From the NCBI RefSeq assembly GCF_001625445.1, contig NZ_LWHG01000031.1:62001-126000 (forward strand): DNA of 64,000 nucleotides, read 5' to 3'. Source of the stretch: Haladaptatus sp. R4. Lineage in GTDB: Archaea > Halobacteriota > Halobacteria > Halobacteriales > Haladaptataceae. The position numbers and the translations under genes were made by a program. Shown here piece by piece: positions 1 to 9,625 of the stretch; the first letter of the stretch is position 1; every line of letters starts with the position of its first letter. The notes beneath the pieces were generated by a model that was given only the letters and a program-made list of their open reading frames with translations, ran no database searches and was not told the origin of the DNA.

Positions 1-258
1 GTGTCAAAAGACCTACCAACGCGGGAGCGCTCGGCCCGAGAGCGCGGGACCTTCGCAAAACACGCGGACGATCCGACGGTCGCAAGCTATCTCTCGTCCC
101 TCTTTTTCCTCCTCTCGGTTCCGGTGCTCCTCCTCGTCACGTTCGTTGGTCATTCATACGGGCTGTACTCGTACGGAGCCATCGTTCCCGCCTTTGCAGG
201 GCTTCTGTTCGTCGCGATCACGCTCGTCTTCGTCATCATGCACGTCCGAACCCGCTGA
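1..258 (+). CDS. Small two-helix membrane protein, unknown function
   Basis: The 85-residue product begins with a GTG at the first base of the window. A charged N-terminal tail of about 27 residues is followed by two hydrophobic segments (about residues 30-50 and 57-80) and a short basic end, so it should sit in the membrane with both ends in the cytoplasm. I do not recognise the family. The true start could lie upstream of the window, but the MSKDLPTRER opening looks like a natural N-terminus. Confidence 0.6.
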   Translation: MSKDLPTRERSARERGTFAKHADDPTVASYLSSLFFLLSVPVLLLVTFVGHSYGLYSYGAIVPAFAGLLFVAITLVFVIMHVRTR

Positions 259-284
259 CCCGAACGAACTGCCAGCGGCGGTAA

Positions 285-497
285 TCAGAACGTGCTGTTC
301 CGAATCGTCATGTAGAACATGATGATCATCGCGGAGATGAGGAGCAGGAACTCCAGTTGAGTGATCGACTTTTGCTTCGAAACCACGAAGAGGATGAGAC
401 TCGCTCCACCGAGTACCGCGACGGCGACGAACAACAGTATCGTGATATTGGTCTCGTCACTGACCCAGTAAAACACCCGGTCGCCAAGGCCGTCCAT
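285..497 (-). CDS. Small membrane protein, unknown function
   Basis: This 70-residue protein has two hydrophobic helices (about residues 17-38 and 47-63). It is the last gene of a three-gene set read leftward, 6 bases after the 175-residue gene, so the three are probably co-transcribed. No function can be assigned from sequence. Confidence 0.6.
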   Translation of the reverse strand: MDGLGDRVFYWVSDETNITILLFVAVAVLGGASLILFVVSKQKSITQLEFLLLISAMIIMFYMTIRNSTF

Positions 498-503
498 AGC
501 GGT

Positions 504-1031
504 TCAGAACGGAACTCCTTCGTACACACACTCGACGGGGTCGAGGACGAGTTGAAGCGCAAGCGCATAGCTTGCCAAGGCGAGTTTCGGATCGGCAACG
601 AAGTCCGTGTTTTCGTCCCGCCATTCGGCGACGCTGGCAGCGAACCTGACGTGTGAATCGTGAATCGTCATGAGCCACTCCGATGGGAGTTCGACGGGAT
701 CCCCCTTATTTGTCACCCGAAAGAGATATTTGAAGGTAGCGTCTCGGCGGCCGCTGATGTCCTCACCTGCCTGAAACTCGGGTAGTTGTGGCGTGCCGAA
801 CAGTTGGATGAGACGGAACAGTGGAACCCCGATGTCGTTGGCGTTGGTACCATCGCTATCGTCGCTGACGTATGCGACGACGTTCAAATCCTCCCGTTCA
901 CGAACGTTGTCCTCGATGAGGAGCGCACCGTTCTCCCGACGTGCTTCGATTTCCGACCGTGGAACGGGTTCGACGAGGATGTCCTGAAGTTCCTCGAAGT
1001 CCGGGGCGTCCGGATGGTTTCTGATATCCAT
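504..1031 (-). CDS. Conserved-looking cytoplasmic protein, unknown function
   Basis: The protein has 175 residues, is acidic and shows no signal peptide or clear membrane segment. Its start lies 3 bases after the stop of the 83-residue membrane protein and its stop lies 6 bases before the next small membrane protein, which indicates an operon of one soluble and two membrane proteins. I see no catalytic motif and do not recognise the family. Its base and codon pattern matches the surrounding haloarchaeal genes, so it is likely a real gene. Confidence 0.65.
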   Translation of the reverse strand: MDIRNHPDAPDFEELQDILVEPVPRSEIEARRENGALLIEDNVREREDLNVVAYVSDDSDGTNANDIGVPLFRLIQLFGTPQLPEFQAGEDISGRRDATFKYLFRVTNKGDPVELPSEWLMTIHDSHVRFAASVAEWRDENTDFVADPKLALASYALALQLVLDPVECVYEGVPF

Positions 1032-1034
1032 TGC

Positions 1035-1286
1035 TTAGTATGCGAAGTAGTTGAATCCACGCCAGCCAGCGTAGCCGACGGCGAAGAGGGCGGCGCCCGT
1101 GACGATGACGACGAGCGATTCGCCACCCGTCATCGTGTCCGCCATCTGCGGGATGAGCTTGAAATACAACGACAGACCGAACAGCAAGTAGATGTATCCG
1201 ACGACGATGCCAAGGAGGGCGATAATTATCGACAGTAGCCCAATCGGACCACGCAGCGATTTAGGGACGCTAGTCTTCAACGCCAT
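1035..1286 (-). CDS. Small membrane protein, unknown function
   Basis: I place the start at the ATG giving MALKTSVPKS (83 residues), because the stretch upstream of it reads as poor haloarchaeal coding sequence. Two hydrophobic segments are visible (about residues 14-36 and 53-72). It is the first gene of the three-gene leftward set. Confidence 0.6.
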   Translation of the reverse strand: MALKTSVPKSLRGPIGLLSIIIALLGIVVGYIYLLFGLSLYFKLIPQMADTMTGGESLVVIVTGAALFAVGYAGWRGFNYFAY

Positions 1287-1330
1287 GGTTTGTGCTAATT
1301 GGGCACAATCATAAACGTTCTGCAACGAGT

Positions 1331-1669
1331 TCACTCGCTTTTATTCCGCTCGCGCTCTCTTTTTTCGAGATTTTCCATACTCTCCCCCGACAGCGGCGAC
1401 ATTCGTTCGTCGAACTCCTCGCTCCCCTCCGGTTTCGCCGCCGCTTCCCGTCCCGAAAAATACGAGGAGATGAACAGTTCGTGGTTTTCACGGAGGGAGT
1501 AGCCAACGTACACGAGGATAATACCCGGCAGTACCCGAAGAACGGCCGCAGGCGATGTGATTCCGTAGCTACCCACCACGACCGAACCGTGAATGGCATC
1601 GCCAACGAGGAGCGCTCCAGTGACGAGCGTCGTCGTCGAAAGCATCGACAGGAACTGACGGGAGACCAT
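1331..1669 (-). CDS. Membrane protein with acidic/charged tail, unknown function
   Basis: The start chosen is the ATG one base after the TAA stop of the phosphoribosyltransferase gene, giving 112 residues that begin MVSRQFLSML; a longer reading would overlap that gene by about 40 bases. Two hydrophobic segments (about residues 10-30 and 37-57) are followed by a hydrophilic tail rich in Glu, Lys and Arg. The tight spacing implies translational coupling to the purine salvage gene, but its role is unknown. Confidence 0.6.
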   Translation of the reverse strand: MVSRQFLSMLSTTTLVTGALLVGDAIHGSVVVGSYGITSPAAVLRVLPGIILVYVGYSLRENHELFISSYFSGREAAAKPEGSEEFDERMSPLSGESMENLEKRERERNKSE

Positions 1670-1670
1670 C

Positions 1671-2237
1671 TTATCCGTCGCCGTGTTCGTCGACGATGAC
1701 GACTTCGCCATCTTGGACGTCCACGTTGATGAGCGTCTTCACCGTATAGTCCGTGTCGTCCAGTTCGTTCGCGCCGACCTTCTTGATGACGGCACACACG
1801 TCCACCACATCCGCACCGATGTATTCGAGCGCTTGCGTGACGGCCTTCATCGTTCCGCCCGTCGAGAGCACGTCGTCCAACAGGAGCACGCGGTCACCCT
1901 CGTCGACGTTGTTGATGAACATCTCGTTCTCCGAGTAGCCGGTTTGCTGGGAGAGCGAAACCTCCCCGTCGAGTCCGTACTGGCGCTTTCGGATGACGAC
2001 CAGCGGGATGTCCGTCATCAGCGAGACGGCCGTCGAGATGTGGATTCCCATCGCCGCAGGGGTGACGATCTTATCGACGTTCTCCAGATCCGCCTTTCGG
2101 ATGATCTTGATGACGATTTCGCGCAGCAGCGTCGGTTCGAGCATCGGAATCCCGTCGCTGATGGGGTGTACGAAGTAATGATAGCCGTCTTTCTCGATGA
2201 TCGGGGCGTCCAGAAGGGACTCCTTCAACTGGTCCAT
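1671..2237 (-). CDS. hpt: Archaeal hypoxanthine/guanine (purine) phosphoribosyltransferase
   Basis: The 188-residue protein matches the archaeal purine phosphoribosyltransferase family, which joins a purine base to PRPP in nucleotide salvage. The PRPP-binding loop [14 protein letters not shown] is at about residues 117-130, with the acidic pair followed by the S/T-G-G-T turn, and the flexible-loop region [13 protein letters not shown] lies upstream at about 86-98. Length is normal for the family. Base preference (hypoxanthine, guanine or adenine) cannot be read from sequence alone. It leads a two-gene unit with the downstream membrane protein. Confidence 0.85.
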   Translation of the reverse strand: MDQLKESLLDAPIIEKDGYHYFVHPISDGIPMLEPTLLREIVIKIIRKADLENVDKIVTPAAMGIHISTAVSLMTDIPLVVIRKRQYGLDGEVSLSQQTGYSENEMFINNVDEGDRVLLLDDVLSTGGTMKAVTQALEYIGADVVDVCAVIKKVGANELDDTDYTVKTLINVDVQDGEVVIVDEHGDG

Positions 2238-2642
2238 GTTGGTCGTATTCCGTCCATCAGTAAAAGGTGATGGATATGGATTCTCGCAAATCGAGGTTTA
2301 CGGAGCGGTATGTGGTGGGAGAACAGATTTCGATGTGCGAGAGGTTAGATCGTTACGCGATGAAATGGGTCCCCGTCGGTTGCGAGGTGGTCGCCGAATT
2401 CGTCACGTCCACCACTTTCACTTTCAGTCCGGATAAGGCTCATCGCTTTTACACTCTCCCCCCTACGAAAATATGCGGGTTGGAAAAACCCGCGACAAAT
2501 CGATTGCCAACAACACCCCCCCTACCCTACTAACCCAGCAGGGTTCGATTTGTTTCCATCCTTTCACCGAACGACGGCGCCTGTCGAAAAGAAGTCCATT
2601 CTCTAATGAAAAATACCGAAACGATAGCGTAGAGCCGGGAAA
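2238..2642. other. Intergenic region without a supported gene
   Basis: This 405-base stretch separates the start of the phosphoribosyltransferase gene from the stop of the pilin gene, both on the minus strand. Open frames here have poor haloarchaeal codon character. The only clear structure is a perfect 7-bp hairpin at 2475-2493 (GCGGGTT, five-base loop, AACCCGC), which could terminate the pilin transcript. Confidence 0.5.
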
Positions 2643-3059
2643 TCAGTTGACCGTATAGGTGGAAACGACGCTCGGTTTACCACTTACAGTCGCTTTGACG
2701 ACGATTTTGTCGCCACTTTCACATTCAGTTGCGGAGATTATCCCACCGACCTCATCGAAGTTCTCACTCTCACCGATTTCCCCAGCAACTTCACAATCCT
2801 GCGACGTTACGGATACGTTCTCGGCGCTCTGGACGTTTCCGAGTTGGGTCAACTGAACGTCGACCGAGTTACTACTAACTTGGTCGAACGACACGCCCAC
2901 TTGTGCATTCTTGTCCACGTTGTTCCCCAGGCCCATCACGAACGTTCCGATCACGGCCGCCAAGATGACCGTAATGGCAACCATTAGTATCACGCCGATT
3001 ACGGGACTCACGCCTCTGCTGTCAGACAGTTTCGAACTGAATTTTTCCTTGAGTGTCAT
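2643..3059 (-). CDS. Type IV pilin, archaeal PilA-like (Pilin_N/DUF1628)
   Basis: This 138-residue protein is a class III prepilin-like subunit. The N-terminus has a short charged leader (about 16 residues ending SDSRG), then VSPVIGVILMVAITVIL, the conserved haloarchaeal pilin hydrophobic domain. Prepilin peptidase would cut just before VSPVIG, and the hydrophobic helix would drive assembly into the pilus core. The remaining 100 residues form a surface domain with two Cys (about residues 89 and 112) that could form a disulfide. It stands alone, without assembly ATPase genes nearby. Its upstream region is AT-rich. Confidence 0.88.
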   Translation of the reverse strand: MTLKEKFSSKLSDSRGVSPVIGVILMVAITVILAAVIGTFVMGLGNNVDKNAQVGVSFDQVSSNSVDVQLTQLGNVQSAENVSVTSQDCEVAGEIGESENFDEVGGIISATECESGDKIVVKATVSGKPSVVSTYTVN

Positions 3060-3428
3060 ATATCGAATTCTCCTTCGACGCGCTGTCGCACCAGCAGAAC
3101 TTTCCCTCGTCGGTAAAATATCCGATAGTTACGATCAGATACCTGAAACAGGATATATCGAACCTGACTCGGATTTGCTTTCTCCGGATGGTATGCGCGT
3201 TATAACAGGATTTGCTACTACTCCCTAATAAAGATATGGCTGTATATATTTATTCCACTATATGTGATACTTCTCAGCGTAGCGGATGTATTTTAGAATC
3301 CGAATTTTGAAACTAACATCCTTTCGAATCGTCTCGAACGTTCGACACCTATACCCAACAACGTATCCACCTGCTGAAAGAAGAACGCGGAACTCCGTGA
3401 TGTCACGAAACTAATCTACTCGGGTATC
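3060..3428. promoter_or_regulatory. AT-rich divergent promoter region between pilin and mrp operon
   Basis: The pilin gene is read leftward and mnhA rightward from this 369-base region. It holds an unusually AT-rich core at about 3225-3275, with runs such as TATATATTTATT that can act as TATA elements for either side. No credible gene was seen. Exact promoters cannot be assigned by eye. Confidence 0.45.
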
Positions 3429-5936
3429 GTGTCGGAACAAATCACGGCCGGTTTGAGAACTGTTAAGGTACGTCCATCGCCACTTTCGAGCGTGCAATCG
3501 CCCTCGAATTCGGCAGGCCTCGTTGTGCTTGTGTTGGTGATGCTCCCCTTCGCGGCGGCGGCCGTGACGCCGCTCGTCTACCGCGTTCTCCGCGACCGAA
3601 CCGCCTACTACGCGGCGGCGGTGGCGCTCGCGTGCTTCGGGATGGTCGCCAGCCTGCTCGGCACGAACGCCTCCGTTTCCTTCCCGTGGATTCCCTCGCT
3701 CGGAGTCTCGCTTCGCTTTTACGTGGACGGACTCTCGCTGCTCATCGGGTTCCTCGCCAGCGGCGTCGGCGTCCTCATCCTGACGTATTCCGGACGATAC
3801 ATGGACGGAGAACCGGGCAAGGAGAAGTATTACACCACACTGCTGGCGTTCATGGGGTCGATGCTCGGCGTGGCGTTCGCCGCCGACCTCATCTCCCTGT
3901 TCGTCTTCTGGGAACTGACGAGTCTCACGTCGTTCGTCCTCATCGGCCACTACTCCGACCGACCGTCGGCACAGTACGCCGCGCGGAAGTCGATGCTCAT
4001 CACGGTCGCCGGTGGGCTGTTCATGCTGATAGGGTTCCTCCTCATCCACGACGTAACCGGGACGTACGCGATGTTCGGACCCAACGGAATCCTCACGCCT
4101 GCAAACGTCGCCAACGCGAGCGAACAACTCCACTCGAACGGGTTGTTCGTTCCCGCACTCGTGCTCATCGCGGTCGGTGCGGCGGCGAAATCCGCGCAGG
4201 TACCCCTACACATCTGGCTGCCGAACGCGATGGAAGCGCCGACGCCGGTGTCTGCGTTCCTCCACTCCGCGACGATGGTCAAGGCCGGTGTCTACCTCGT
4301 CGGTCGATTCCGTCCGCTGTTCCTCCCGGAGGAGGTTCACGCGATTCCAGACTGGATGCTGCTCTTTGCGATTCTGGGGTTGGTGACGATGACCGTCACG
4401 GCCATCCTCGCCGTCGCCGCGACCGACATCAAGGAACTGTTGGCCTACTCGACGGCGAGCCATCTCGGACTCATCATCGCGGGTTTCGGCTTCGCCTCCG
4501 AGTTCGGGGCCGAGACCGGCGCATTCCACATCCTCAACCACGCGATGTTCAAGGCGGCGCTGTTCCTCGTCGCGGGGATCATCGCGCACGAAGCGGGGAC
4601 CAGAACGATCGACCATCTCGGCGGTCTGTGGCGTGACCTTCCGATCACGGCGGCCGTCACGGTCATCGCCGCCCTCGGAATGGCTGGCGTTCCGCCGTTC
4701 AACGGCTTCTACTCGAAGGAACTGCTGTTCGAATCGGCCTACCACGCGGCTCACGTTCACGGCGGCCTCGCGTGGTTGTTCCCCGTCGTCGCCGTCTTCG
4801 GGAGCATCTTCACGTTTCTGTACTCCGTTCGGTTCATGATGCTCTTCTTCGGCGAGAAGCCGACGGGATTGGGACACGTCCATCGTCCGCCGCTCGCCAT
4901 GCTGGTTCCGCCCGTCATCCTCGGAATCATCGCGGCGCTCATCGGCCTCGGCGGCGTGACCGACACGTTCGGTATCGCACCGACCGCGCTCAATCACTTC
5001 GTCGGGACGGTCGTGGAAAGTGTGCTTCCGCCGGGGGCGGGCGGACACGTCGAACCGGTTCATTTCAGCTACCACCTTCCGACCGCCGTCACACCGGCCG
5101 CCGTGATGAGCGCGGTCACCATCGGTCTCGGCCTCGTCACGTACCCGTACTACGACGACCTCCACGAGGGGGTGAACCGCCTGCTCGCCATCGACCCGCT
5201 CCGCGTGAACTGGTGGTACGACAACGCGGTGGACGGACTGAGCGACCCGCGGGTGGCGACGATGCTCCGCACTCGAAGTGCGCCGCTCCGAACGTACGCC
5301 GTCTGGCTCTTCGCGACCATCGCCGTTCTGACGCTCGGCGCGTACGCCGCAGCATCGTCGTCGATTCCGGCGATTTCCGGAGCCGTGGTGACGCTCCCGA
5401 CTATCTTCGTTTTGTTCGTGGCCGTGGTCGCGGCGGTGGCGGTCACCGTCGCCGACTCGCACATCGCGGGAGTGCTCACGCTTTCGGTGATGGGGTTCAT
5501 GGTCGCGATATTCTTCATCCTCGGACGCGCGCCTGACCTGGCGCTGACGCAACTGATCGCCGAGACGCTCATCCTCGTCATCTTCCTGCTCGTGCTGGAA
5601 AAGCTCCCGGCGTATTACGGGAGGATCGGTCGCTGGACGGCGGCACGGGACGCCATCGTGTCCGCGGCCGTGGGGTTCACCGTCTTCCTGACGGTGCTGT
5701 TCACGACCGCGGCGAATCCGAAGGAGGGAATCGCTTCCTTCTTCGTCGAACACGCGGGCGTCCCGAAATCACACGGTTCGTTCCTCTTCGATTACGGCGG
5801 TGGCTCGAACATCGTCAACGTCATCCTCGTCGACTTCCGTGCCTTCGACACGATGGGAGAGATCAGCGTCATCGCGATGGCCGCACTCGCAGTCCTCACG
5901 CTGATCGCCATGCGAGGACGGGGTGAGATGCAATGA
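3429..5936 (+). CDS. mnhA: Na+/H+ antiporter Mrp/Mnh subunit A
   Basis: The 835-residue protein is the large subunit of the multisubunit Mrp antiporter, which expels Na+ in exchange for H+ across the membrane. The first 500 or so residues form the NuoL-like membrane domain, with the family region HSATMVKAGVYLVGRF near residue 278 and the HAMFKAALFLVAG segment near 370. The last 200 residues carry the MbhD/E-like (DUF4040) domain, as in fused bacterial MrpA. The start is a GTG. Its stop overlaps mnhB by four bases, and it heads the operon A-B-C-D-E-F-G. High-salt life makes Na+ export a core need. Confidence 0.93.
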   Translation: MSEQITAGLRTVKVRPSPLSSVQSPSNSAGLVVLVLVMLPFAAAAVTPLVYRVLRDRTAYYAAAVALACFGMVASLLGTNASVSFPWIPSLGVSLRFYVDGLSLLIGFLASGVGVLILTYSGRYMDGEPGKEKYYTTLLAFMGSMLGVAFAADLISLFVFWELTSLTSFVLIGHYSDRPSAQYAARKSMLITVAGGLFMLIGFLLIHDVTGTYAMFGPNGILTPANVANASEQLHSNGLFVPALVLIAVGAAAKSAQVPLHIWLPNAMEAPTPVSAFLHSATMVKAGVYLVGRFRPLFLPEEVHAIPDWMLLFAILGLVTMTVTAILAVAATDIKELLAYSTASHLGLIIAGFGFASEFGAETGAFHILNHAMFKAALFLVAGIIAHEAGTRTIDHLGGLWRDLPITAAVTVIAALGMAGVPPFNGFYSKELLFESAYHAAHVHGGLAWLFPVVAVFGSIFTFLYSVRFMMLFFGEKPTGLGHVHRPPLAMLVPPVILGIIAALIGLGGVTDTFGIAPTALNHFVGTVVESVLPPGAGGHVEPVHFSYHLPTAVTPAAVMSAVTIGLGLVTYPYYDDLHEGVNRLLAIDPLRVNWWYDNAVDGLSDPRVATMLRTRSAPLRTYAVWLFATIAVLTLGAYAAASSSIPAISGAVVTLPTIFVLFVAVVAAVAVTVADSHIAGVLTLSVMGFMVAIFFILGRAPDLALTQLIAETLILVIFLLVLEKLPAYYGRIGRWTAARDAIVSAAVGFTVFLTVLFTTAANPKEGIASFFVEHAGVPKSHGSFLFDYGGGSNIVNVILVDFRAFDTMGEISVIAMAALAVLTLIAMRGRGEMQ

Positions 5937-6418
5937 GCGACGAAGCCGACACGACGGTCATCACCCGAACCGTGACGCGGACCGTCGTTCCGCTGATCCT
6001 CGTGACGGCCATTGCCTTCCTCCTCCAAGGTCACAACCTCCCCGGAGGGGGTTTCATCGCGGGAGTCATGACCGCTACGGCGGTTGCACTCATCTACGTC
6101 GTCTTCGGTCAGGCCTTCCTCGAAACGGACATCATCGCGGGGTCGGCCGTCGGGCGGGACGGGACGCGCGAAGTGGGTACCCGACAGGTGTCGGCGTTCC
6201 TCACCGTCTTCGCGCTCGGCCTCACGATAGCCGCGGGAAGCGGACTCGTTCCCATCCTGTTCGAGGCGCCGTTTTTGACCCAAGCGGTGGTGTTCGTCGA
6301 GCATCTCCCGATCGTTCACGACATCGAATTAACCAGCGCCTTCGCGTTCGATTTCGGCGTCTATCTCGTCGTCGTCGGGGCGCTCCTGACCGTACTCGCG
6401 GTGGTGGGAGCCGAATGA
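5933..6418 (+). CDS. mnhB: Na+/H+ antiporter Mrp/Mnh subunit B
   Basis: The 161-residue membrane protein carries the MnhB hallmark [13 protein letters not shown] (about residues 32-44), followed by alternating hydrophobic segments. It overlaps mnhA by four bases (ATGA) and mnhC by four bases, so the subunits are translationally coupled. It is a small membrane subunit needed for complex assembly. Confidence 0.93.
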   Translation: MSDEADTTVITRTVTRTVVPLILVTAIAFLLQGHNLPGGGFIAGVMTATAVALIYVVFGQAFLETDIIAGSAVGRDGTREVGTRQVSAFLTVFALGLTIAAGSGLVPILFEAPFLTQAVVFVEHLPIVHDIELTSAFAFDFGVYLVVVGALLTVLAVVGAE

Positions 6419-6794
6419 TGGCGTCGGAACTCCTCGTGGCCGCCGAACCCCAACGGCCGCAGTTCTTCGTCGCGCTCGTCTTGGGCATCCTGTTCGCCGT
6501 CGGGACGTTCTTGATCCTTCGGCGCGACGTCGTTCGAGTCGTCTGGGGGCTCACCGTCTTCAGCCAGGCGACGAACGTCTATCTCATCTCGATGGGTGGG
6601 TTCTCCGGTCGCGCTCCCATCCTCGAAGGTCACGGCGGCGGGTCCGGCGTGACGACCCGCTCGTTCAGGCACTCGTCCTGACCGCCATCGTCATCAGCTT
6701 CGCCACGACGACGCTGGCGCTCGTGCTAACCTACCGCGCCTACCAGGAGAACGGAACGATCGATACCACGATGCTAGGAGGAAACAATGACTGA
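6415..6794 (+). CDS. mnhC: Na+/H+ antiporter Mrp/Mnh subunit C, interrupted by a one-base frameshift
   Basis: The first frame begins at the ATG overlapping the mnhB stop and runs to a stop at 6681. It shows the NuoK-like MnhC sequence up to GHGGGSGVT. At about 6653 one base appears to be missing: the +1 frame then continues with [16 protein letters not shown], the conserved second half of MnhC, and ends at 6794, overlapping mnhD by 8 bases as expected. A restored protein would be about 126 residues, normal for the family. The break could be a sequencing error or a real mutation; five similar breaks elsewhere in the window favour error. Confidence 0.85.
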
Positions 6795-8400
6795 TACGAT
6801 CATCGTCGCGCCGCTTCTGATACCGCTCTTCACGGCCATCGCCACGCTGTTGGCTCGCCGACGCCTCCGTCTGCAACAGGGAGTGAGCCTCCTCGGAAGC
6901 GTCGCCTACCTCGTCGCCGTCGCAGTACTGTTCGCCCGCGTCGTCCTTCCGGTCGGTTCGACGCCGCGCGTCCTCGTCTACCAGGTATCGAACTGGCCCG
7001 CGCCGTTCGGTATCTCGCTCGTCGCCGACGCGCTGTCGGTGTTCATGCTCGTCATCGCCGCGGTGGTCACGCTCGCCGCGCTCGTCTTCGCCGTCGTCTC
7101 CATCCAGCCCTACGGCCAGCGTCTCTCGTTTCACTCGCTCTATCACTTCCTCGTCCTGGGCGTCACGGGGTCGTTCCTGACGGGCGACGTGTTCAACCTG
7201 TTCGTCTGGTTCGAGGTCATGCTCATGGCGAGCTACGTCTTCGTGCTGTTCTACAGTGGACCGGAGCACACGCGGGCGGCCCTCTCCTACGTCGTCCTCA
7301 ACCTCGTCGGGAGCGCGGTCATGCTCCTCGGCATCGGCGGCCTTTACGCCACGACCGGGACGCTCAACATGGCCGACCTCGCCCGGCGTCTGTCCGATCC
7401 GGCCGCGTACGGCATCGACGTCGCTCCCGTCTTGGGACTGGCCGCCCTGCTGTTCGTCGTGTTCGCGCTCAAGGCGGGGTTGGTGCCGCTTCACTTCTGG
7501 GTCCCCGACGCGTACGCCGTCGCACCGACACCCATCACCGCCGTACTCGCTGGCGTCGTGAAGAAAGTCGGCGTGTACGCGATCATCCGACTCTACTTCA
7601 CCGTCTTTGCAACCGCGTCGCTTCCGGTCTTCGAGTCCGTCCTCCACGGGACGTCGATACTCTCGTTCTTCGCCCCCGTCCTGTTCGTCACAGCGGCCGC
7701 GAGCATCATCTACGGCGGCCTCGCCGCGGTCGGCAGCGACGACCTCGACCGATTGCTGGCCTACTCCTCCATCGGGCAGGTCGGATTCATCGTCATGCCA
7801 CTCGCGGTGGCGGCCGCAGTTTCCGATCCCGAGTTGCGAGCGCTCGGCGTCGTCGCGGCGCTCGTTTACTCCGCGGCCCACGCGCTGGCGAAGAGTCTGC
7901 TCTTCCTCACCAGCGGCGTCGTCTCGGCGTCGTTCGGAACCTCGTCGCTCGACCAACTCGGCGGGGTGGCGTCGTGGCGGCCGTCCCTCGCGGGCGGCGC
8001 GTTCGTCGGGATGCTCGCCCTCGTCGGCATTCCACCCCTTCTCGGTTTCTTCGGGAAACTGTTCGTGTTCAACGTGGCTGTGCAGGTGCTCACGACGAAT
8101 CCGGTCGGTGGCCAACTCGTGCTCGCCGTCACGCTCGTCGGCGCGGTCCTCACTATCGCGTACACCACTCGGCTGTGGAACGCCGTCTTCTGGGGTACCC
8201 GGACTCGTTCGACGACCGGTGTCGTCTCCCGACGGCCCCTCGCGGTTCAGCTAACCGTCGTCGTGGGTCTCGCGGCACTGGTGGTCGCGTTCGGCCTCGG
8301 TTTCCAACTGGTATCCGTCGCCGCCCACGCGGCCGCTCAAGCGGCCACCGATACGGGTGCCTACGTTAACGGCGTGGGGCTGATGGAGGTGGGTCGATGA
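6787..8400 (+). CDS. mnhD: Na+/H+ antiporter Mrp/Mnh subunit D
   Basis: The 537-residue protein is the second NuoM/NuoN-like subunit of the antiporter, with about 14 membrane segments. The region [17 protein letters not shown] (about residue 231) is the typical lysine-bearing proton-channel helix, and [20 protein letters not shown] follows directly. It overlaps mnhC and mnhE. The frame is intact. Confidence 0.92.
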   Translation: MTDTIIVAPLLIPLFTAIATLLARRRLRLQQGVSLLGSVAYLVAVAVLFARVVLPVGSTPRVLVYQVSNWPAPFGISLVADALSVFMLVIAAVVTLAALVFAVVSIQPYGQRLSFHSLYHFLVLGVTGSFLTGDVFNLFVWFEVMLMASYVFVLFYSGPEHTRAALSYVVLNLVGSAVMLLGIGGLYATTGTLNMADLARRLSDPAAYGIDVAPVLGLAALLFVVFALKAGLVPLHFWVPDAYAVAPTPITAVLAGVVKKVGVYAIIRLYFTVFATASLPVFESVLHGTSILSFFAPVLFVTAAASIIYGGLAAVGSDDLDRLLAYSSIGQVGFIVMPLAVAAAVSDPELRALGVVAALVYSAAHALAKSLLFLTSGVVSASFGTSSLDQLGGVASWRPSLAGGAFVGMLALVGIPPLLGFFGKLFVFNVAVQVLTTNPVGGQLVLAVTLVGAVLTIAYTTRLWNAVFWGTRTRSTTGVVSRRPLAVQLTVVVGLAALVVAFGLGFQLVSVAAHAAAQAATDTGAYVNGVGLMEVGR

Positions 8401-8957
8401 GGCGTCGATGGATGTTGCAGGGGGTCGCGCTCGCCGTCCTGTGGATGTTGGTTCGCGGTGCGACGCTCACGGTTTCGGGATTCGTGACGGAGTTCGTGCT
8501 CGGACTCGGGGTCGGTCTCGTCATCTCCTACTCGCTCCGTCGATTTTACGCTCCCAGAAGCCCGCTCGTCTGGCGTCCTCGAACCCTTCGATACGTCCTC
8601 GGCTACGTGTGGACGTTCGTCAAACAACTGGTCGTCTCCAACCTCGACGTCGCACGACTCACGCTCTCGCCGTCGATGCCCATCGAACCGACGGTCGTGG
8701 ATGTGCCGCTCAGGGTTCGCAGCGACGTCGCCATCACGACCATCGCCAACAGCATCACGCTCACGCCCGGAACGCTCACCATCAACTACGACGAGGAGGA
8801 CCACTCCCTCTCCGTCCACAGTATCGACGGCGACAGGGAGTCGCTCGTCGAATCCGTCCGAACGTGGGAGGACTACGCGTTCGTCATCTTTGGCGAGACG
8901 CCGACACCGATACCCTCGTCCAGGGACGAGTGGGCAGGAGGGAAGGACGATGACTGA
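8397..8957 (+). CDS. mnhE: Na+/H+ antiporter Mrp/Mnh subunit E
   Basis: The 186-residue protein has the MnhE layout: N-terminal membrane helices (to about residue 45), the VWTFVKQLVVSNLDVA segment, then a soluble domain holding ANSITLTPGTLTI, the signature near residue 120. The acidic tail is longer than in bacterial MrpE. It overlaps mnhD by four bases and mnhF by eight. Confidence 0.9.
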   Translation: MRRRWMLQGVALAVLWMLVRGATLTVSGFVTEFVLGLGVGLVISYSLRRFYAPRSPLVWRPRTLRYVLGYVWTFVKQLVVSNLDVARLTLSPSMPIEPTVVDVPLRVRSDVAITTIANSITLTPGTLTINYDEEDHSLSVHSIDGDRESLVESVRTWEDYAFVIFGETPTPIPSSRDEWAGGKDDD

Positions 8958-9246
8958 ACCCACGATGATCGCACAGGCCTACGACGCCGTGCTCACCATC
9001 GCGCTCATCCTCACGAGCGTGCTCACGCTCGCCTGTAGCTACCGGGTCATCCGCGGGCCGACCGCCCCCGACCGCGTCGTCGGATTGGAGACCGTGGCAA
9101 CGAACGTCGTCGCCATCGCGGTGCTCGTCGCCCTCCTGGCCGACCGTGGGTTCTACGTGCTGATCGCGCTCGAACTGGCCATCGTCGGCTTCGTCAGCAC
9201 GATTGCTGTCGCCAAGTTCGTCATCGGGGGTGACGTCATCCGATGA
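8950..9246 (+). CDS. mnhF: Na+/H+ antiporter Mrp/Mnh subunit F
   Basis: The 98-residue product starts at the ATG giving MTEPTMIAQA, which overlaps the mnhE stop. Three hydrophobic helices and the family motif RVIRGPTAPDRVVGLE (about residues 31-46) identify subunit F. Its stop overlaps the mnhG start by four bases. Confidence 0.9.
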   Translation: MTEPTMIAQAYDAVLTIALILTSVLTLACSYRVIRGPTAPDRVVGLETVATNVVAIAVLVALLADRGFYVLIALELAIVGFVSTIAVAKFVIGGDVIR

Positions 9247-9589
9247 CTTCGCTCGCGTTCGCCCTACGGCTGGTGGAAATCGTGCTCGTCACCGTGGGCT
9301 GTTTCTTCCTCACGGTCGGGACCATCGGACTCATCCGACTCCCCGACGTGTACAATCGGCTTCACGCCACGACGAAGTCGACGACGCTCGGCGCGGCGTC
9401 CATCTTCCTGGCCGGTGCCGTCCACTTCGGTCCGTTCGGGCCGGACATCCCTTCCCTCGTCGGCATCGTCTTCCTGTTCATCACGGCACGACCGGCGCGC
9501 ACATGATTTCGCGGTCGGCCCGAAAGATGGACGTGCCGTTCTTCGACGTCGAGGACGGGAAAAACGGGAAGAGCGAGAACGAACGGTGA
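9243..9589 (+). CDS. mnhG: Na+/H+ antiporter Mrp/Mnh subunit G, interrupted by a one-base frameshift
   Basis: The first frame gives a normal MnhG start with IRLPDVYNRLHATTKSTTLG (about residues 31-50) but ends early at 9506 after 87 residues. Inserting one base at about 9489 restores FITAPTGAHMISRSA, the expected MnhG C-terminus, followed by an acidic tail to a stop at 9589. This is the second such break in this operon and has the same form as the one in mnhC, a lost C inside ACCGAC. Confidence 0.85.
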
Positions 9590-9625
9590 GAGCGAGAACG
9601 AGAGAGTGCGAAAAAACGAAAACGT

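Noticed and set aside
2267-2533. Plus-strand frame upstream of the phosphoribosyltransferase
   Set aside because: Codon character is poor, no start signal is seen and the translated sequence is unlike haloarchaeal proteins.
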